Positions 62,101 through 64,000 of a stretch of 64,000 bases of DNA are shown here, in pieces. Numbering within the stretch: position 1 is the first letter of the stretch; every line of letters starts with the position of its first letter. A program made the translations under genes and the position numbers. The notes below the pieces were generated by a model that saw only the letters and a program-made list of their open reading frames with translations, made no database searches and was not told the DNA's origin. Origin of the DNA: Syntrophomonas sp. (GTDB lineage: Bacteria > Bacillota > Syntrophomonadia > Syntrophomonadales > Syntrophomonadaceae); contig JAENZE010000010.1 in the NCBI GenBank assembly GCA_016841425.1, positions 62,001 through 126,000 on the forward strand, in the 5' to 3' direction.

Positions 62101-62319
62101 ACCATATTGGCCATGGTTCCCCTGGCACTTGGTATGGGCGAAGGAGGAGAATACCAGGCTCCCCTGGCTACGGTAGTAATTGGCGGCTTGTTAATTTCTA
62201 CCCTGATCACCCTGGTACTGGTGCCGGTGGTATATTCGATTTTGGATGATATAGGACGCCGGCGTCGGCAGAAAAAGGCTGACCGCAAGGCAGTTACGGC
62301 TGAGTTAAGTTTGGATTAA
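59179..62319 (+). CDS. RND efflux transporter, inner-membrane pump (HAE1/AcrB family)
   Basis: Proton-driven export of lipophilic compounds. At 1046 residues with two repeats of six membrane helices and two large loops, it has the full AcrB plan. Start FSTRRPVSVIVIVAVILILG is typical. The first repeat has the proton-relay Asp pair in GVGRIVDDSIVVFEN. The second repeat carries GVAVSNAIVFVDYLKQQ, where AcrB has N-N-A-I. The ends of loops show RTSVDLLPEMNFP and GAEFMPAMDTGEI. GTG 59179 overlaps the TAG of the membrane-fusion gene (TAGTG). It is followed 140 nt later by the TetR gene, so the operon is probably MFP-RND-TetR. Confidence 0.95.
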   Translation: MKIVNFSTRRPVSVIVIVAVILILGFFSFSRTSVDLLPEMNFPMAAVITSYSGAGPEEVESQITKTMEGSLNSLSGITEIQSTSSEGSSVVLVMFDWGTNMDSAMLDIRENISFIESFLPSGAGKPMVVKMDPNMMPIMQIGVSGGENLEQLQDIAEDIIEPRLSRIPEIASVYITGGNVRQVSVEVDPVKLENYKLSLAQVVSVLQAENFNMSGGQYEQGQRKYYVRNLQQFESIADIEDVRILTGTGQAIRLADIAVIKDGYEETTQYTRVNGEPAVGIHCMKQTGANTVSASKQVLAELDKIQTELGLDLEISVVMDQAEYIKQSIQNTEKMILEGALLAILVIFLFLRNWRSTFIIFISIPVSIITTFILMYFSNSTVNLITMGGLALGVGRIVDDSIVVFENIYRHRQLGEPRMQAAQKGASEVGGAVIAATLTIIAVFAPIAYVQGLTAILFRPLAIVICCSIVASLFVSLTIIPLLASRMLTDETMEKLSALNIGEGKKLTDRFSRWIDGLSERYSKLLQASLKRRRRVVVLVTLMLFASLAMIPLVGAEFMPAMDTGEISINIEMDKGSTISSTDEVSRQVEERLHNVPEVDLLFASVGSSSVMLMGSGSNTDVSTMYVKLCPRNERSKDVNEMTDDMRQMLSDIPGAKIEVSVMDSSGGMMSGSSSAITIQVTGDDLQVLKDLSAEITEVVRNVPGTREVVSSLTDGTPELQIHIDRDRAAAYGLTPMQVSSTINSAMQGTVATQYRVEGEEVDVKVLYASDQVQDIDYLKNLTIYNTMGISVKLSQIAAFTVEQGPISISRQDQVRIANISGSLLNRDLKSVMDDIKTGVDKIQLPAGYEVEYAGQNQQMMDTFGDLALALLLAIILVYAVMAVQYESFFSPFVIMFSVPTAIIGIILSLLLTGRALSVPAFIGMIMLVGVAVSNAIVFVDYLKQQIDKGMDRDEAIVETGRVRLRPILMTAFSTILAMVPLALGMGEGGEYQAPLATVVIGGLLISTLITLVLVPVVYSILDDIGRRRRQKKADRKAVTAELSLD

Positions 62320-62459
62320 AAGCAAGTGAAAACAGATAGTATTTACCTGGCAGTTGCCAGGGCATCCGGGCAGACCTTGAGTCTGCCCGCGCTTGGTCAG
62401 GGATGAGTTTAGCACCTGCAGTATCGGTCCAGATGATTTTAGGTTCAGGGGGGTTATGG

Positions 62460-63050
62460 ATGAAGGATATTATTGAGAAGACCGAGAACAAGAGGGAACG
62501 CATTTTGCTTGCCGCAGTAGAGGTTTTTACCTGCCGGGGTTATAATAGTGCCAGGATGGAAGAGATAGCAGAAACAGCGGGGATTGGCAAAGGTACTCTA
62601 TATGAATACTTTGACAGCAAAGTGCAGTTATTTAATGAAATGATCATCAGGTCCTGGGAAGAATACACCAACTCACTTACCGCTGATTCAATTCACGAGC
62701 TCACCTTTGAAGAAACTATAAGGGAGATAGTAAAGGGACATTTTACCTTCAGCAAAGAGAACAAGAAATTAGCTCGGATATTGTTCTGGGATACGGAAAT
62801 AATGGATGAAGAATTAAAAGAATGGATGTACGGACGCAGGAAAGAGCAGGAGAAACTTATTAAACAATTAGTGGATAAAGCAGTGGCCGCAGGAGAGATA
62901 AAACCGGTAGATAACAAGCTGGTATTTATTATACTGGCAGGATTGATAGGATCTATCTGGGCTATTAACATCCTGGAAAACTGGGAAATAAACCCGGAAG
63001 AACTGGCCGGACAGCTCACCGACGCTGTTATGAACGGCATCCGAAGATGA
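62460..63050 (+). CDS. TetR/AcrR family transcriptional regulator
   Basis: Ligand-responsive repressor of about 196 residues, likely controlling the pump genes. The N-terminal helix-turn-helix is intact (RILLAAVEVFTCRGYNSAR, MEEIAETAGIGKGTLYEYF). The C-terminal ligand and dimer part has a helix with FSKENKKLARILFWDTEIM and closes with PEELAGQLTDAVMNGI. ATG 62460 is chosen because AGGGGGG is about 7 nt upstream; the longer frame from 62403 has none. Between the RND stop and this gene are two hairpins, 62346-62361 (CCTGGCA/TGCCAGG) and 62367-62389 (CGGGCAGAC/GTCTGCCCG), without T-runs. The likely operators are the 14-mers at 54821 and 57999. Confidence 0.9.
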   Translation: MKDIIEKTENKRERILLAAVEVFTCRGYNSARMEEIAETAGIGKGTLYEYFDSKVQLFNEMIIRSWEEYTNSLTADSIHELTFEETIREIVKGHFTFSKENKKLARILFWDTEIMDEELKEWMYGRRKEQEKLIKQLVDKAVAAGEIKPVDNKLVFIILAGLIGSIWAINILENWEINPEELAGQLTDAVMNGIRR

Positions 63051-63054
63051 TCAC

Positions 63055-63090
63055 GGGGACGGTGACAATTTAAAACCGTCCCCATTGTCA
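63055..63090. repeat. REP-like palindrome after the TetR gene
   Basis: GGGGACGGT (63055-63063) pairs with ACCGTCCCC (63075-63083). An offset second pairing, TGACAAT (63063-63069) with ATTGTCA (63084-63090), would compete with the first. A T-rich stretch follows after 3 bases. The interlocked arms and GGGGACGG core resemble the elements at 1165 and 45520. It may also end the pump transcript. Confidence 0.7.
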
Positions 63091-63202
63091 TCTTTTTATC
63101 GGGGTTGGGGGAGACGGTTGACCTAAATATTTTGACTTCAGCTTGGGAATATATTACTATGATGCTAAATACCTAATTAAACAATCTTCTTAAGGAGTGG
63201 CT

Positions 63203-63610
63203 ATGGATAATACTTTGCTGGAAAAAGCCCGGGAATTGATTAATGCTAACTACATTTCTACTACCCTCAGCACGGTGGATAGGGAATATAATGTAAATAT
63301 TGCAGTGATCACTGTCCTGGAGATGATTGACGAAAATACCATAATCTGTGCTCGCTTCGGAGCCGATAAGACTTATGCTAATTTAAAGGAAACCGGTAAA
63401 GGTGTATTCCTGGTCTTGCTGACTGCAGACAACAAAACCAAAGATGGAGTCCGGGTATATGTGGAACTGCAAGATGACCAGCAGGAAGGATACTATTTTG
63501 AACGGATAAAGGATCGTCTTAAGAATACTGCTTATGGTTCCTTTCCGTTAAAGAACTGCCTGGTTTTTAAGGTTGTTGATATATTGCCGGTTTCTATGCT
63601 GAAAAAGTAG
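63203..63610 (+). CDS. Pyridoxamine 5'-phosphate oxidase-like FMN-binding split-barrel protein
   Basis: Small flavoprotein-like domain of 135 residues. The pattern ELINANYISTTLSTVDREYN, VNIAVITVLEMIDENTIICA and KTYANLKETGKGVFLVLLT is that of the PPOX/FMN split-barrel group, in which strand order and the K-T-x-x-N-L-x-x-x-G-x block bind flavin. Substrate is unknown; many members reduce or bind cofactors such as F420 or act in nitro-compound reduction. ATG 63203 is supported by AAGGAG 5-6 nt upstream; the GTG at 63197 overlaps that site. It is followed 33 nt later by wecB on the same strand. Confidence 0.8.
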   Translation: MDNTLLEKARELINANYISTTLSTVDREYNVNIAVITVLEMIDENTIICARFGADKTYANLKETGKGVFLVLLTADNKTKDGVRVYVELQDDQQEGYYFERIKDRLKNTAYGSFPLKNCLVFKVVDILPVSMLKK

Positions 63611-63643
63611 GCCCAGGAGAAATCTATTGGGAGGAATTAAGTA

Positions 63644-64000
63644 GTGTATTTGGGGAAAGTATTAGTTGTTTTTGGGACCAGGCCGGAAGCGATAAAAATG
63701 GCTCCGGTAATCAAAGAATTAAAGCAAGTAAAGGATATTGACACGGTGGTGTTGGTAACAGCTCAGCATCGGGAGATGTTGGATCAGGTCTTACAGCTCT
63801 TTAAGATAGAACCAGATTATGACCTGGATTTGATGAGGGAAAAGCAGGATTTGCACAGTATAACTTCCGGGGTGTTAAACGGGGTCAGGGAAGTGTTAGA
63901 AAAGGAGAAGCCAGACCTGGTAGTAGTTCATGGTGATACTACCACAACTTTTGCGGCTTCTCTAGCTGCTTTTTATCAGAGAATACCGGTAGCTCATGTG
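63644..64000 (+). CDS. wecB: UDP-N-acetylglucosamine 2-epimerase (3' end outside window)
   Basis: Non-hydrolysing epimerase converting UDP-GlcNAc to UDP-ManNAc, or a related UDP-diacetamido-uronate epimerase (WbpI). Only the first 119 residues are present; the full family length is about 370-380. GTG 63644 has GGGAGG 9 nt upstream. Recognisable are [36 protein letters not shown], a D-Y-D-L-D-L-M segment and [19 protein letters not shown]. The frame is open to the last base. It would supply UDP-ManNAc for wall polymers and, with the dehydrogenase at 6313, ManNAcA. The distinction from WbpI cannot be made from the N-terminus. Confidence 0.93.
   Translation, partial: MYLGKVLVVFGTRPEAIKMAPVIKELKQVKDIDTVVLVTAQHREMLDQVLQLFKIEPDYDLDLMREKQDLHSITSGVLNGVREVLEKEKPDLVVVHGDTTTTFAASLAAFYQRIPVAHV

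Overview
The window looks like a chromosomal segment of a Clostridia-type Firmicute, probably near Syntrophomonas (Syntrophomonadales). This is inferred from family composition, not from a database match. The evidence is CsaB with SLH-domain proteins, stalk-type 'copper amine oxidase N-terminal' modules on secreted proteins, a LytR-CpsA-Psr protein, a SigW-like ECF sigma factor with its anti-sigma factor, a holin-like type I toxin, and frequent GTG/TTG starts behind strong Shine-Dalgarno sequences. A TolC-like protein and an RND pump are also present, as in some atypical Firmicutes. No rRNA, tRNA, CRISPR array or intact transposase was seen.

Layout. 1-3117: 3' part of lysS, a long perfect palindrome, a small membrane ORF and a GT4 glycosyltransferase. 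3246-10691 (minus): a cell-surface polymer operon running DUF4330 protein, Wzy-like polymerase, glycosyltransferase, nucleotide-sugar dehydrogenase, MurJ, CsaB. 10968-16092 (plus): WecA/TagO-like initiating transferase, LCP ligase, and a modular cell-wall amidase. 16606-40335 (plus): a large exopolysaccharide/glycan cluster. It has Wzz, two Wzy-like proteins, Wzx, a CapD-type dehydratase, a WbpA-WbpD-WbpE-WbpB set for a diacetamido uronic acid, two ATP-grasp ligases, acyltransferase, deacetylase, GT4 enzymes, a PglC-like initiating transferase, a PglE-like aminotransferase, an epimerase, and one decayed glycosyltransferase. 40705-41585: an MNT/HepT-type toxin-antitoxin pair. 41947-45507: a subtilase with SLH repeats. 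45585-48996 (minus): aroF-tyrA-aroA behind a likely leader-peptide attenuator. 49246-49443: a compact type I toxin element. 49491-51130 (minus): ECF sigma and anti-sigma. 51131-54410: a repeat- and RNA-rich leader and an S-layer-like stalk protein. 54411-63050: TolC-like protein, S41 protease, membrane-fusion protein, RND pump and TetR regulator. 63203-64000: a flavin-binding split-barrel protein and the 5' part of wecB.

How the parts fit. WecA, LCP, CsaB, MurJ, the Wzy/Wzx/Wzz proteins and the glycosyltransferases describe assembly of secondary wall polymers and exopolysaccharide. CsaB would pyruvylate a wall polymer so that SLH proteins such as the subtilase can bind. The wbp-type genes would make a UDP-2,3-diacetamido-glucuronic acid, and a UDP-HexNAc 2-epimerase begins at the window end.

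The most interesting regulation lies between 49 and 58 kb. Three identical-architecture ECF promoters (GGGAAC, fixed spacing, GTCTAA) lie upstream of the sigma gene and, twice, upstream of the S-layer-like gene. An undescribed tandem RNA motif with a terminator sits in the same intergenic region. A shared operator (GACCnGCCGGTCGG) overlaps two near-identical promoters of the TolC gene and the pump operon, and probably binds the TetR protein encoded behind the pump.
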